NCBI GenBank assembly: GCA_017409465.1
Contig: JAFQSQ010000010.1
Coordinates: 24,427 to 88,426 of the forward strand
Length of the DNA: 64,000 bases
Source of the DNA: Akkermansia sp.
GTDB taxonomy: Bacteria; Verrucomicrobiota; Verrucomicrobiia; Verrucomicrobiales; Akkermansiaceae
Direction of reading: 5' to 3'
Position numbers and translations under genes: made by a program. Positions 52,051 through 60,007 of the stretch are shown here, piece by piece (the stretch's first letter is position 1; each line of letters opens with the position of its first letter). Under the pieces are notes generated by a model. The model made no database searches. It was not told the DNA's origin and was given only the letters and a program-made list of their open reading frames with translations.

Positions 52051-52338
52051 GAAATGCAGAATGCAGAATGCAGATTTCAGATTGCAGAACCCAGGAAATG
52101 CAGAATTGAGAATTCAGATTGCAGAATGAGGAGCTTCGCCGTGACAAGGTGGCTGCCTCAGCAGCAGAGTCACATCGCTACGATTATACCGCCCATTCAC
52201 ACGGGCTCAAATTCGTGCGGGCAACGCCCGCGAAACTTGTCATTCTGCAATCTGCATTCCCTGGTGGCGGTGGAGGAACATCAGGCAGCCGCAGGCTGCG
52301 GAACTTTTTCATTCTGCAATCTTCATTCTGCATTCCCT
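52051..52338. repeat. Composite inverted repeat built of GCAGATTGCAGAATG units
   Basis: The left end has several copies of GGAAATGCAGAATG and CAGATTGCAGAATG. The right end has the complement (CATTCTGCAATCTTCATTC, CATTCCCTAG). Inside is CCCATTCACACGGGCTCAAAT, a module shared with the repeats at 59585 and 63513 (CCCATACGGGCTCAATATT). No gene is seen in 52001-52336. The TAG stop of the next gene is in the right end. Confidence 0.75.
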
Positions 52339-53449
52339 AGACTTTCAGCCAGGCTTTGTGGCGATGGAGAAACAGGAGGAAGAGCCAGAGGAGCAGCAGG
52401 CTCAGGGCGGCATGCACCGGAGCAGCGGCTTCGCCGGCCTGCCCCGCAAGTCCATATACCAGAGGATGCGCCACCCCCCACCAGAGACTATAGCCGTCCG
52501 GTCCGTGAATCTCGGTCAGCAGATAGGCAGCCAGGGCATTGCAACCGATGACCTGCAACGGGTAGGCCAGGCGGCTCATACGCCGGCCGCAGCAGTCAAA
52601 CAACAGGTGAAACGCTGCCAGCAGCAGAATGCACCATCCCCCGCTCCACAGCACGGCAGTGGTGGTGTAGATGTGTTTGATGAGCGGGGTATCAGCCTCC
52701 AGCAGGCAGGCTGCCACCAGACAGCCGCCACCGCAAAGCCCCAGCAAACCGACTGTTCGCACGCCACGGTACGTGCGTATCAGCTCGCCACTGATGCTGC
52801 CCATCAGGGTCAACGCCCCGAAGGAGAGGGAGGTCAGAATCCAGCTGTAGGGGGTGCCATCCTGCCAGGAGCCCTGCAAGGCATGATCCACCCATATAGC
52901 CAGGTTATTGTCTGCCAGGAACAGCCCGGCGGGCTGCCCGGCGTAGGGCACGAAGCGAAGCAGCGCCCAATAGCTCACCAGGCAGAGCCCACAGACCACC
53001 AGCTGCCCCCGCAGGCGGGCATACATCAACACTACTGCAGCGATGAGGTACCCCTCGGCTATCGCCTGCAACGTGTTGCAGAAGAGGCTCATCTGGCCGG
53101 GGCAGGCACTCGCCAGCCTGCCCTGCACCAGCATACCCAGCAGAAACAGCAACACCACACGCCGCAGCACGCGCAGTGCCGTCGTGCGCCGCCAGTGCTC
53201 ACCGCCTCCGGTGCGATACTTGGCAAAGGCGAAGGGCATACTCGCCCCGGTGATGAAGATGAACAGCGGCATGACCAGATCCCAGCAGGTGAAGCTGCCG
53301 CCCCACTCTGCATGCCGAAACTGCTGCATGAGCCAATCAGGTGCGCCACCCATGTAGTCCAGCAGGAGACCCAACACGCTCGCACCGCCGCATAGCACCA
53401 GCATATCGGCACCACGCAACGCATCGATGCTTGTGATTCGCTCTGACAT
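52337..53449 (-). CDS. Heparan-glucosaminide acetyltransferase-like (DUF5009/DUF1624) membrane protein
   Basis: This 370-aa protein has about ten membrane segments. The N-terminal signature SIDALRGADMLVLCGGASV matches the 'SlDalRGf.m' start of acyltransferase-like proteins related to human HGSNAT, and WDLVMPLFIFITGASMPFAF with a C-terminal PLQVIGCNALAAYLL complete the pattern. The family may acetylate amino sugars across the membrane; in sugar-degrading bacteria it often lies near glycosidase genes, as here. The GTG at 53488 is an alternative start. It lies 79 nt downstream of the glycosidase gene, so co-transcription is likely. Confidence 0.85.
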   Translation of the reverse strand: MSERITSIDALRGADMLVLCGGASVLGLLLDYMGGAPDWLMQQFRHAEWGGSFTCWDLVMPLFIFITGASMPFAFAKYRTGGGEHWRRTTALRVLRRVVLLFLLGMLVQGRLASACPGQMSLFCNTLQAIAEGYLIAAVVLMYARLRGQLVVCGLCLVSYWALLRFVPYAGQPAGLFLADNNLAIWVDHALQGSWQDGTPYSWILTSLSFGALTLMGSISGELIRTYRGVRTVGLLGLCGGGCLVAACLLEADTPLIKHIYTTTAVLWSGGWCILLLAAFHLLFDCCGRRMSRLAYPLQVIGCNALAAYLLTEIHGPDGYSLWWGVAHPLVYGLAGQAGEAAAPVHAALSLLLLWLFLLFLHRHKAWLKV

Positions 53450-53528
53450 ATCCCGCCGATTGAAAAGCTCCTTCCGATGCCTGCGCACGAAAGGAGCTGA
53501 TGATGAATCGATCGTTGTTGCTACCTCT

Positions 53529-56084
53529 TTATTTCATGCTGCACACACCCTCCATGGCCACCACATCGAAGGGCTGCAGAGTGATTTCGAGCGGGGTATC
53601 CACATCGATATCCGTATCCATGATGGGGAGGCGTGTCTGGTCAGCGAAGCTGCTGCGCAGGCGTACGCTGCCCGTCACGCCGGGCGGTACATCCAGGATG
53701 CTGCGCAGCGTGCCCTTGAGGGTCTTCACATGCTTGGAAGAATTGCGCAGGGAGAGCGTGCATTTATTCATGTTCCAGGAGGCCCAGCCGTAGATATCGC
53801 CATCCTGCTTCTTCTTGTCCCAGGGATTGCCGCCCACCCAGTGGGTGTCTGCCAGCACATCGGCATTGCGACGCACCCAGGCGATGCAGCTTGCCAGCTC
53901 ATCCCACAGCCGGCCATCCTCCTGAGCCAGGATGACAGAGTCGGCGTACACCTCCTGCAGGCCGGAGCCGCAAGTGAAGGCCGTGCGCATCTCCTTGACG
54001 CAGTTGGCGGGGTCCTTGCTCATGACGCGGGGCGGACCGTTGTGCGTAATGATGGTGCCGTGGGTCATGATGGCGTTGATGGGGCAGAGCGGTGCCCCCT
54101 CGACAAATACCTCGTGCACGAGGCGGTCGCGGTAGGTAATCCAGCGGTCGCGGGCATCGCCCATGTTGCCGACCTGGTCGAAGTCGTTCTCCTGGCGCCA
54201 GATGGAGTCAGCATGAAGGAACCAGAACGGACTGGCCCAGGTACCCACCGTGGTGTTGAGGTAGATATCCGGCCGAGCCTCACGCAGGGCAGCCAGCACA
54301 CGCAGGATACCCTCTGCGTCCTCCAGCGCACCCGGTCCCTTGGCGTGGAACTTGGTCGAGATGCCGTCGAACTTGAAGTAGCGCATGTCGTAGTTCTTCA
54401 CCATGTCCTTGCAGCGCCCCACAAAGGCGTCGAAATACACCGGGTTGGAGAGCTCAAAGTTGGCGATGCGGTTGTGCGGGTGGGTCTTATTCCAATAGGC
54501 GATACGCATGCTCTTGGACGCACCATAGCCACCCACGGGACCCAGCCATGTGCCAAGGCCGCAATCCATCGCGGTGGCCACCTTGTTGATTTCCGCAAAG
54601 CCGTTGGGGAACCCGATATGGAAGCCCCAGAGGCTGTTGAAATCATCCCAGCCATCATCTATCATGTACGCGTCAATCTTCACACCGCGCTTGTCGAACA
54701 GCTCGCGCTTCCAGGTCTTGATGACATCCAGTGAGATTTTTTCCGTGGTACGCTTGAGCGGATCCTTGAAGTCGTGGCGAGTGATACCGATTTCATACCA
54801 GTCGTTGTAGTGCACCATGGTGCGATAGGGCACGGGCTTCTCGCGCTCCAGATAGGCAAGCAGCGAGCGGCGCTGCTGACCGGGCGCAAACAGACCCATC
54901 ACCGAGCTCACCTTCCAGGGTGTACCAGGGTTGAGATTCGTCTTGCGAATCCAGGTACCCTTCACCAGATCCTCCGGCACAGCCGCCGTCTCCTCTTCCG
55001 GGTTGCCCATAGCCAGCGAGAGCGAGATACGCCCACTGCTGGTCACCGCCTCCGTCTGCTTCTGCACCCAGTAGCGCAGGTGGTAAGTCCCCGCAGCCGG
55101 CACTACCACATGGTACTCGGCATTTTCGGACTTATGCCCGGTGTAGCCGGCGTGGATATCCTCGTCGATGACCTGGCCACCACTAGTCACCAGCTGCACA
55201 CCAACGATATTCAACCGATGGTTGCCTCGCTCATATTCAAAGTCAATCGCACAGTCCCCGGCCTCCAGGAACTTCACCGGTCCCTCCGCCACCAGCAGGT
55301 CACGAACCACCGGTCCCTTCCGGGTATCGTACTTGCTGCCATAGACCGGGTGGAAACTCTCCGGCACGGCAAACGCACTGCCGAACATCCCCGGAGTCCA
55401 GCTCTCAGCATTCCATACATCTTCCTGAACCGCCCCGTGCTGCCCCACCGTCATCACCGACATCGGAGTCTCCAGCCCCATGAAGAGCTTATCCGTCACC
55501 GCCACGGTGCCGTGTGTCGTGTTGCCGGATATCGACGGAATACCGCCTGCCTCAGCCGGTATCACCTGCAGCGGCGTGATGGACCGGAACGCCACCGGCT
55601 CTGCTCCGGCCGTCAGCGTGTACTCCTGGCGCAGGTAGTGCGACCCATCGCGCAGCACCGCACGCCACTCCACGCTGAACGACTTGTCAGGTGCCGTGAA
55701 GACCGCGCTGATGCTCTGCCCGGGCAGCTGCTCTGCCACCCTCAGCGAGCTCTTGTCGCCCTTGAGCTTCTGCACCGCAGGCGCGCTCACGCTCATGTCC
55801 TCCGAGCTGAGCTTGCTGCCGTCTGCCAGGTCGATGCTGAAGACGGAGCCCCCGCCCTGCACCAGAGGCGTCCCATCGGCAGCTTTCAACCCACCGAAGG
55901 TCACTCCCCCACTCCTGCTCCATTTGAACTCTGCCTGCAACGCTGCGTTGCCTATCGTATAACTGCCTCCCTTGGCTGCCGCAGTAGCCTTGCCGGGATT
56001 CGCCCCGGGATACTCCACTGCCGCTGCACTGCCGCACACAGCCACAGCCGCCAATGCCGATATCAGAAATAAATTGTTACGCAT
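53529..56084 (-). CDS. Exported GH36/alpha-galactosidase-like glycoside hydrolase
   Basis: 851 aa with a signal peptide (about 1-22, AVAVCGSAAA). The N-terminal half is beta-rich. The catalytic barrel includes DAYMIDDGWDDFNSLWG (about 470-486) and MRYFKFDGIS (about 563-572), with the two acidic positions expected in GH36/GH31-type clan D enzymes (YFKFD as nucleophile). YLNTTVGTWASPFW and WFLHADSIWRQENDFD follow. A C-terminal beta domain ends the protein. It probably removes alpha-galactose or alpha-N-acetylgalactosamine from host glycans; the exact family and substrate need a profile search. Confidence 0.8.
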   Translation of the reverse strand: MRNNLFLISALAAVAVCGSAAAVEYPGANPGKATAAAKGGSYTIGNAALQAEFKWSRSGGVTFGGLKAADGTPLVQGGGSVFSIDLADGSKLSSEDMSVSAPAVQKLKGDKSSLRVAEQLPGQSISAVFTAPDKSFSVEWRAVLRDGSHYLRQEYTLTAGAEPVAFRSITPLQVIPAEAGGIPSISGNTTHGTVAVTDKLFMGLETPMSVMTVGQHGAVQEDVWNAESWTPGMFGSAFAVPESFHPVYGSKYDTRKGPVVRDLLVAEGPVKFLEAGDCAIDFEYERGNHRLNIVGVQLVTSGGQVIDEDIHAGYTGHKSENAEYHVVVPAAGTYHLRYWVQKQTEAVTSSGRISLSLAMGNPEEETAAVPEDLVKGTWIRKTNLNPGTPWKVSSVMGLFAPGQQRRSLLAYLEREKPVPYRTMVHYNDWYEIGITRHDFKDPLKRTTEKISLDVIKTWKRELFDKRGVKIDAYMIDDGWDDFNSLWGFHIGFPNGFAEINKVATAMDCGLGTWLGPVGGYGASKSMRIAYWNKTHPHNRIANFELSNPVYFDAFVGRCKDMVKNYDMRYFKFDGISTKFHAKGPGALEDAEGILRVLAALREARPDIYLNTTVGTWASPFWFLHADSIWRQENDFDQVGNMGDARDRWITYRDRLVHEVFVEGAPLCPINAIMTHGTIITHNGPPRVMSKDPANCVKEMRTAFTCGSGLQEVYADSVILAQEDGRLWDELASCIAWVRRNADVLADTHWVGGNPWDKKKQDGDIYGWASWNMNKCTLSLRNSSKHVKTLKGTLRSILDVPPGVTGSVRLRSSFADQTRLPIMDTDIDVDTPLEITLQPFDVVAMEGVCSMK

Positions 56085-56209
56085 GATTTCTATACGGTTT
56101 CGCTATGCTCCCCACACTACCATATTCTACCCCTCATGACAAGCAAAAATGATACAACTATTCAGCGTTCAAATAAATAGCCGGACAGCAGGAATAAACA
56201 CATCGGTAG

Positions 56210-56419
56210 ATGGGAAGTTGTGGAAAGTACGATTGACGAATGACCCGTCTCCGTCGAAGGCTTCGCCGTGGCAGGCGACTTACGAATTCAACGTTCGCTG
56301 CGCTGCGCGCAGATGGTTACAACTAACGCTAAGCGTCGTTCATCATGCGAGCAGAGCGAGCGGAATTCTGTACCTTGTCCATCGTCCTTTTGACTTTGTA
56401 TTTTCCGACAGACTCCCAT
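56210..56419. repeat. MITE-like intergenic repeat, copy 2 (210 bp)
   Basis: It starts ATGGGAAGTTGTGGAAAGTACG and ends in TCCGACAGACTCCCAT. It carries the reverse complement of the core in copy 1 (TTCGCTGCGCTGCGCGCAG). An inner segment (GACGAATGACCCGTCTCCGT) is shared with copy 3 at 59585. The rest of the gap 56085-56558 shows no gene. Confidence 0.7.
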
Positions 56420-56496
56420 TTATCCTCGCCATCATTTACCGAACGATATACGAGAGCGCTCTTCGCGAAAAGCATCCTGCCCCACTGCCTGCACAG

Positions 56497-56537
56497 CAAC
56501 AACGCTGCCACCCACCGGCGGGGCAGCAGCGTTGTTG
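56497..56537 (-). terminator. 3' hairpin of the PEP-CTERM gene at 56559
   Basis: CAACAACGCTGC (56497-56508) pairs perfectly with GCAGCGTTGTTG (56526-56537). There is no T-run. A near copy follows the sister gene at 57999-58031. Confidence 0.65.
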
Positions 56538-56558
56538 ATTCATTGTGCGTCTGTCGCT

Positions 56559-57320
56559 TTACTTACGGCGGCGCCGTGCGGCGAGCCCTGCCAGTGCCAG
56601 CAGGCTCAGCGTAGCCGTCGTCGGCTCGGGGATGGTAAGAGCTTTTACCTCAGCGGCGGTGAATGCTCGATTGTATACTAAGAGATTATCAATCTCGGCA
56701 TTACCTGTAAGCTTCGGAAAATCAAAGGGGCTGTATACAGAACCGAACTGGAATGCTTTAACATTCGTACCGTTCCAGTTAGATGCACCAGTCATATCCA
56801 GACTTCCGACATGTGAACCCTCAACGTAGAGTTTTATTCCGGCTGTAACGCTATCATCCCCGACAATTGTAATCGTAGTCCACTCCGTTCTAGTCCCGGA
56901 TGTCAGAGTTGTTGCAACCTCGCGTACTGGGCTTGGTCCCTCAAACTTAAGCGTAAGTGCTTTATCTGTAGTACTCTCAAGTCTGATGTGCTTCCACGCA
57001 GCCCCATTATCGACACACACGGAAACTAAGCTACCTACATCAAATGAGCGTACGTCAAAACTCAGAGTGAATGCATTCGTCTTAAATCCCGGATTTTCAG
57101 TGCTACTTGTATTATGACTATCAGTGGCAGATACAATCCCATATCCATCCTGAACAATAGGTGCATTGTTGTATGTGATAGAACCAGCTGTTGTGGTGAA
57201 TGAGTCACCACTAAAATTGACATACGACTTTAAGTTTGCGTCGCTTGTATCGATTTTTGCCAATGTTGCAGCCGAGGCCACGCCACTGAGAGCCAGCAGT
57301 GCTATTAGTGTCTTTTTCAT
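56559..57320 (-). CDS. LamG-like PEP-CTERM surface protein
   Basis: 253 aa. Signal peptide MKKTLIALLALSGVASAA. The middle has the concanavalin/LamG beta-sandwich style: NAFTLSFDVRSFDVG, KHIRLESTTDKALTLKFE, WTTITIVGDDSVTAGIKLYV and EIDNLLVYNRAFTAAEV, the last being a hallmark of LamG-type laminin domains. The C terminus is PEP-CTERM (IPEPTTATLSLLALA, RRRRK). It is probably surface-bound with a carbohydrate- or protein-binding role. The ATG at 57320 gives the signal peptide; the frame upstream is the duplicated leader. The gene at 58057 shares the leader, signal peptide and C terminus but not the middle. Confidence 0.85.
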   Translation of the reverse strand: MKKTLIALLALSGVASAATLAKIDTSDANLKSYVNFSGDSFTTTAGSITYNNAPIVQDGYGIVSATDSHNTSSTENPGFKTNAFTLSFDVRSFDVGSLVSVCVDNGAAWKHIRLESTTDKALTLKFEGPSPVREVATTLTSGTRTEWTTITIVGDDSVTAGIKLYVEGSHVGSLDMTGASNWNGTNVKAFQFGSVYSPFDFPKLTGNAEIDNLLVYNRAFTAAEVKALTIPEPTTATLSLLALAGLAARRRRK

Positions 57321-57458
57321 CGTTTGTGTGTTATTGGTTTGTTTTGCTTTATGTGTCGCATGGCACTGCTTGGCTACTCGCGCGATGTCTCCGCACAGTC
57401 CACGCCACGCGGGTGAGTATATCGCATTGCTAATGCGAACTACACCGCGGCTATCAAT
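57283..57458 (-). repeat. Duplicated 5' unit, copy A (leader plus signal-peptide start)
   Basis: 176 bp that align without gaps, with about three differences, to 58841-59016. The unit covers the palindrome promoter, the ~90-nt leader and the codons for MKKTLIALLALSG. Confidence 0.9.
57416..57444 (-). promoter_or_regulatory. palindrome-spacer promoter of the LamG-like PEP-CTERM gene
   Basis: Minus strand: TGTAGT, the 17-nt palindrome TCGCATTAGCAATGCGA, TATACT. The -10 is good and the -35 weak, which suggests activator control. The leader would be about 90 nt. Confidence 0.55.
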
Positions 57459-57786
57459 CCTGACTCCCGTTAAGCTAATCCACGCATACCACAATTTTCT
57501 CCCTCGATAGTAAGGGATATGCTATGAGATTTTTCCGCTAATCTTTGCTGAGCACCTAGCATGCTCATCACCTCAAATCGATCATTCCTTCGCAAATTCC
57601 AAAAATACTTGTACCTTAGCCGAACAACTGATAGAATACGAATGCCGCCTGGTGCGGCAAAAGCCGGGCGGCAAATCAGAAATGAAACTAGTAACACTGA
57701 TACGCCTGAAGGCAGCCTACCTTAACCCGGTGCTGGCTGAGCAGCTGATATGGATTCTGTTCATTGCGTTCCAAAGGTGTTAGAGT
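57459..57786. other. gene-poor segment with a plus-strand coding remnant
   Basis: No intact gene is seen. A plus-strand frame open from 57514 to the TAG at 57781-57783 reads protein-like in its second half (AEQLIEYECRLVRQKPGG, MKLVTLIRLKAAYLNPVLAE, QLIWILFIAFQ), but has no good start except ATG 57682 or GTG 57652. It ends 7 nt before the hairpin at 57791. I do not recognise it. It may be a gene remnant or a 33-residue peptide. Confidence 0.35.
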
Positions 57787-57790
57787 CCAC

Positions 57791-57818
57791 GCCCTGTCTC
57801 GGGAAACCGGGGCGGGGC
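57791..57818 (+). terminator. 12-bp GAAA-loop hairpin
   Basis: GCCCTGTCTCGG (57791-57802) pairs with CCGGGGCGGGGC (57807-57818), including three or four G-T pairs, around GAAA, then AAAATTCTTTT. G-T pairs make it an RNA hairpin specific to the plus strand. It is a probable terminator of the unknown frame ending at 57783. Confidence 0.65.
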
Positions 57819-57838
57819 AAAATTCTTTTCAATGAAGC

Positions 57839-57867
57839 TTGACATGAATAGCTCGTTGTGTTCTAAT
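57839..57867 (+). promoter_or_regulatory. sigma70 promoter of the candidate small RNA
   Basis: TTGACA (57839-57844), 17-bp spacer, TCTAAT (57862-57867). It is one of the best promoter matches in the window, with no ORF downstream before a terminator. Confidence 0.75.
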
Positions 57868-57873
57868 GACCTC

Positions 57874-57946
57874 AGCGGGAAACCGCGTTACTAGATTCAT
57901 TTCTATCAGCCCCCGGGAGTTGCCGCTCCGTCAACGGGGGCTTTTT
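57874..57946 (+). ncRNA. Candidate small RNA, about 73 nt
   Basis: The stretch lies between the promoter at 57839-57867 and a terminator. Near the 5' end is a small GCGG-GAAA-CCGC hairpin (57875-57886), then about 20 unpaired nt (TTACTAGATTCATTTCTATC). The terminator stem is AGCCCCCG (57908-57915) / CGGGGGCT (57935-57942), followed by T residues. There is no ORF of useful size. It matches no RNA family that I recognise. A 3'-hairpin and AU-rich single-stranded middle are typical of a base-pairing regulator, which is inference. Confidence 0.65.
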
Positions 57947-57998
57947 CCTTGCCTGCAATTCCTGCCTTTACATGGGGATTCCTCCCGATACACAGCAA

Positions 57999-58031
57999 AA
58001 CGCTGCCACCCGCTCATGGGGCAGCAGCGTT
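57999..58031 (-). terminator. terminator of the PEP-CTERM gene at 58057
   Basis: Minus strand: AACGCTGC, loop, GCAGCGTTTTGC. It has the same stem sequence as the hairpin after the sister gene (56497-56537), here with a short T tail. Confidence 0.7.
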
Positions 58032-58056
58032 GTTGAATCGTTGTGCGGATGTCGCT

Positions 58057-58878
58057 TTACTTGCGGCGGCGACGTGCGGCAAGCCCCGCCAGTGCCAGCA
58101 GGCTCAGCGTAGCCGTCGTCGGCTCGGGGATGGATTTTAACGCAACAAATTGTAAAGCTTTATTTGCATTATCTGCTGCTGCAGTACCATCAACACCTCC
58201 AAGGGTCAAGCGAAGAGTTGTATTGTCTGTTGCCACGTTCACTTTGAATACAGAATAGACAGCATTACCCGTTGTAGATTTTGCGGTAATAGGTTGTCCG
58301 TTCTCTTTGTCCCATTCTTGTGAAGCAGAGTCATAGATATAATAACTGGAGTTATTAGCATAGTCACTGGCAGTCCACTCTGTAGCCCCCAGCGTAATGG
58401 ACCATGTCGTGGGCGCCATTGTGCCACTCGTTCGTGCAGATAATGCTGAAAATTCGTAAGTACCTTTCCCCAGGCCGCTGATTTCTACCGATATGATTCC
58501 CGGAAAGCTTGTGTTATTAGAAGAACCATATACAGCAATTGAAGAACTACAGAGAGTCGAAAGGGTCGCATCCGTCAAGCCCAGATTATCCACAACTGAG
58601 GGAAGATTACCCGCAGACCAATTTTCATTATCAGCAGTATTGAAGTTGCGACTTTGTCCCGTCCCGGCTTGAGATTTTATCGTTATTGACTTCTCGTTAA
58701 GAGTTACACTTTTTCCTGTTGTCATCCCGTCATTGTCAAATGATCCGGATTGAATGAATGCAACATCCTCGTATGTACCGTATGAAGGTGAAGTAGATGA
58801 ATTATTAAAATCATATACAACAACCTGAGCCCCCGCTATCCCACTGAGAGCCAGCAGTGCTATTAGTGTCTTTTTCAT
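58057..58878 (-). CDS. PEP-CTERM surface protein, unknown middle domain
   Basis: 273 aa. Signal peptide MKKTLIALLALSGIAGAQ. The middle is beta-rich (VVVYDFNNSSTSPSYGTYED, ITLGATEWTASDYANNSSYY, FKVNVATDNTTLRLTLGGVDG), like an extracellular jelly-roll domain, without a family that I can name. The C terminus is PEP-CTERM (IPEPTTATLSLLALAGLAA, RRRRK) and nearly identical to that of 56559-57320. Promoter, leader and signal-peptide codons are a 176-bp duplicate of the sister gene, while the middles are unrelated. Confidence 0.83.
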   Translation of the reverse strand: MKKTLIALLALSGIAGAQVVVYDFNNSSTSPSYGTYEDVAFIQSGSFDNDGMTTGKSVTLNEKSITIKSQAGTGQSRNFNTADNENWSAGNLPSVVDNLGLTDATLSTLCSSSIAVYGSSNNTSFPGIISVEISGLGKGTYEFSALSARTSGTMAPTTWSITLGATEWTASDYANNSSYYIYDSASQEWDKENGQPITAKSTTGNAVYSVFKVNVATDNTTLRLTLGGVDGTAAADNANKALQFVALKSIPEPTTATLSLLALAGLAARRRRK

Positions 58879-59016
58879 CGTTTGTGTGTTTTTGGTTTGT
58901 TTTGCTTTATGTGTCGCATGGCACTGCTTGGCTACTCGCGCGATGTCTCCGCACAGTCCACGCCACGCGGGCGAGTATATCGCATTGCTAATGCGAACTA
59001 CACTGCGGCTATCAAT
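58841..59016 (-). repeat. Duplicated 5' unit, copy B
   Basis: Partner of 57283-57458: 176 bp, same length, about three differences. Confidence 0.9.
58974..59002 (-). promoter_or_regulatory. palindrome-spacer promoter of the PEP-CTERM gene at 58057
   Basis: Minus strand: TGTAGT, TCGCATTAGCAATGCGA, TATACT, identical to the unit at 57416-57444. The leader is about 90 nt. Confidence 0.55.
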
Positions 59017-59118
59017 GAATGTGGTATTCCTGCCGGAAGACTAGCAACTCTCGGATGTTTCATTGATCAGCGGTATATGTGAAGGAGTACAGGCATAACT
59101 ATTCGATAGGTTCTTATA

Positions 59119-59249
59119 GGATTTGTCGGGCAATCCGGTGAACCTTTGGCACCCATCCCGACGTAGGTAACAGCCGAAAACGAAAGCATCATTCAGAAGC
59201 CCTTGGAATGGGCTCAAAGTTCCTCATAATACCTACCCGACAACATCCA
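59119..59249. repeat. Short repeat bounded by TTTGTCGGG / CCCGACAA
   Basis: The ends GGATTTGTCGGGC and CCTACCCGACAACATCC are imperfect inverted repeats resembling those of the MITE-like family. The inside has no shared core. The following 59250-59495 is AT-rich and without a gene. Confidence 0.5.
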
Positions 59250-59495
59250 AATGACCGTGTCTTTCGGGGTAATTCATCCACGCTTCATCAGGTGCTCAAA
59301 CTCCGCGCCACAATGCCTGATTCGTTTTGTAAATAATTCTAATAATTGTATTCAATATAAATAATCAATAATGAAATTCAGGTTACTGATAAATATTCAT
59401 ATACATTTCATCAAAATCGGAACTTTACCCCTCCTTTTTCGGTACAGTACTATGCATTGAAATGTATTTTTTTCAACATTTTACGAAAATTTTCC

Positions 59496-59524
59496 TGTAC
59501 ATCGCATTAGCAATGCGATATACC
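59496..59524 (+). promoter_or_regulatory. orphan palindrome-spacer promoter-like unit
   Basis: TGTACA, TCGCATTAGCAATGCGA, TATACC. It points away from the PEP-CTERM genes into a repeat; no ORF is seen downstream. Confidence 0.45.
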
Positions 59525-59584
59525 GCCACTATTCAAATATTGGCTTGGCGGTAGAAAATAGCTCATTATTCGCGGACAGAGCGC

Positions 59585-59885
59585 GGAATTTGTCGGGCAG
59601 TCGGCGAGCGGAAGAGAGCGGAAGATCAGCCCCGGCGGGGCGTGAGAGCAATAGCCGGTGGTAAGCCCGCGCAGCGGGCGCAGCCTCCGGCTACGAATCC
59701 GTCGCCCATACGGGCTCAATATTCCGCTCGTGCTGCTCGCATGATGAACGATGAAGAACGCTTAGCGTTAGTTGAAACCATCTGCGCGTAGCGCAGCGAA
59801 CTTTTCATTCGTAAGTCGCCTGCCACGGCGAAGCCTTCGGCGGAGACGGGTCATTCGTCAATCGTACTTCCCGATAAATTCCCAT
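59585..59885. repeat. MITE-like intergenic repeat, copy 3 (about 300 bp)
   Basis: It starts GGAATTTGTCGGGCAGTCGG and ends ACTTCCCGATAAATTCCCAT. It contains CCCATACGGGCTCAATATTC (shared with copy 4), the core GTTGAAACCATCTGCGCG, and the GACGGGTCATTCGTCAATCG segment (shared with copy 2). No gene is present in 59017-60007. Confidence 0.7.
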
Positions 59886-59945
59886 TAATCGACCAACCAA
59901 TGCTTTCAACACATCAATCTTTCATTGCTGGGGCAGTGAAAAAGG

Positions 59946-59982
59946 GAAAAATTCGCTCCCCGATGCCGGAGCATGGGGAGCG
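59946..59982 (-). terminator. terminator of the rpsB-tsf operon
   Basis: Minus strand: CGCTCCCC, 13-nt loop, GGGGAGCG, AATTTTTCCC. It lies about 25 nt after the tsf stop. Confidence 0.88.
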
Positions 59983-60007
59983 GTGAATAAGGGATGAATG
60001 CGGTTTA

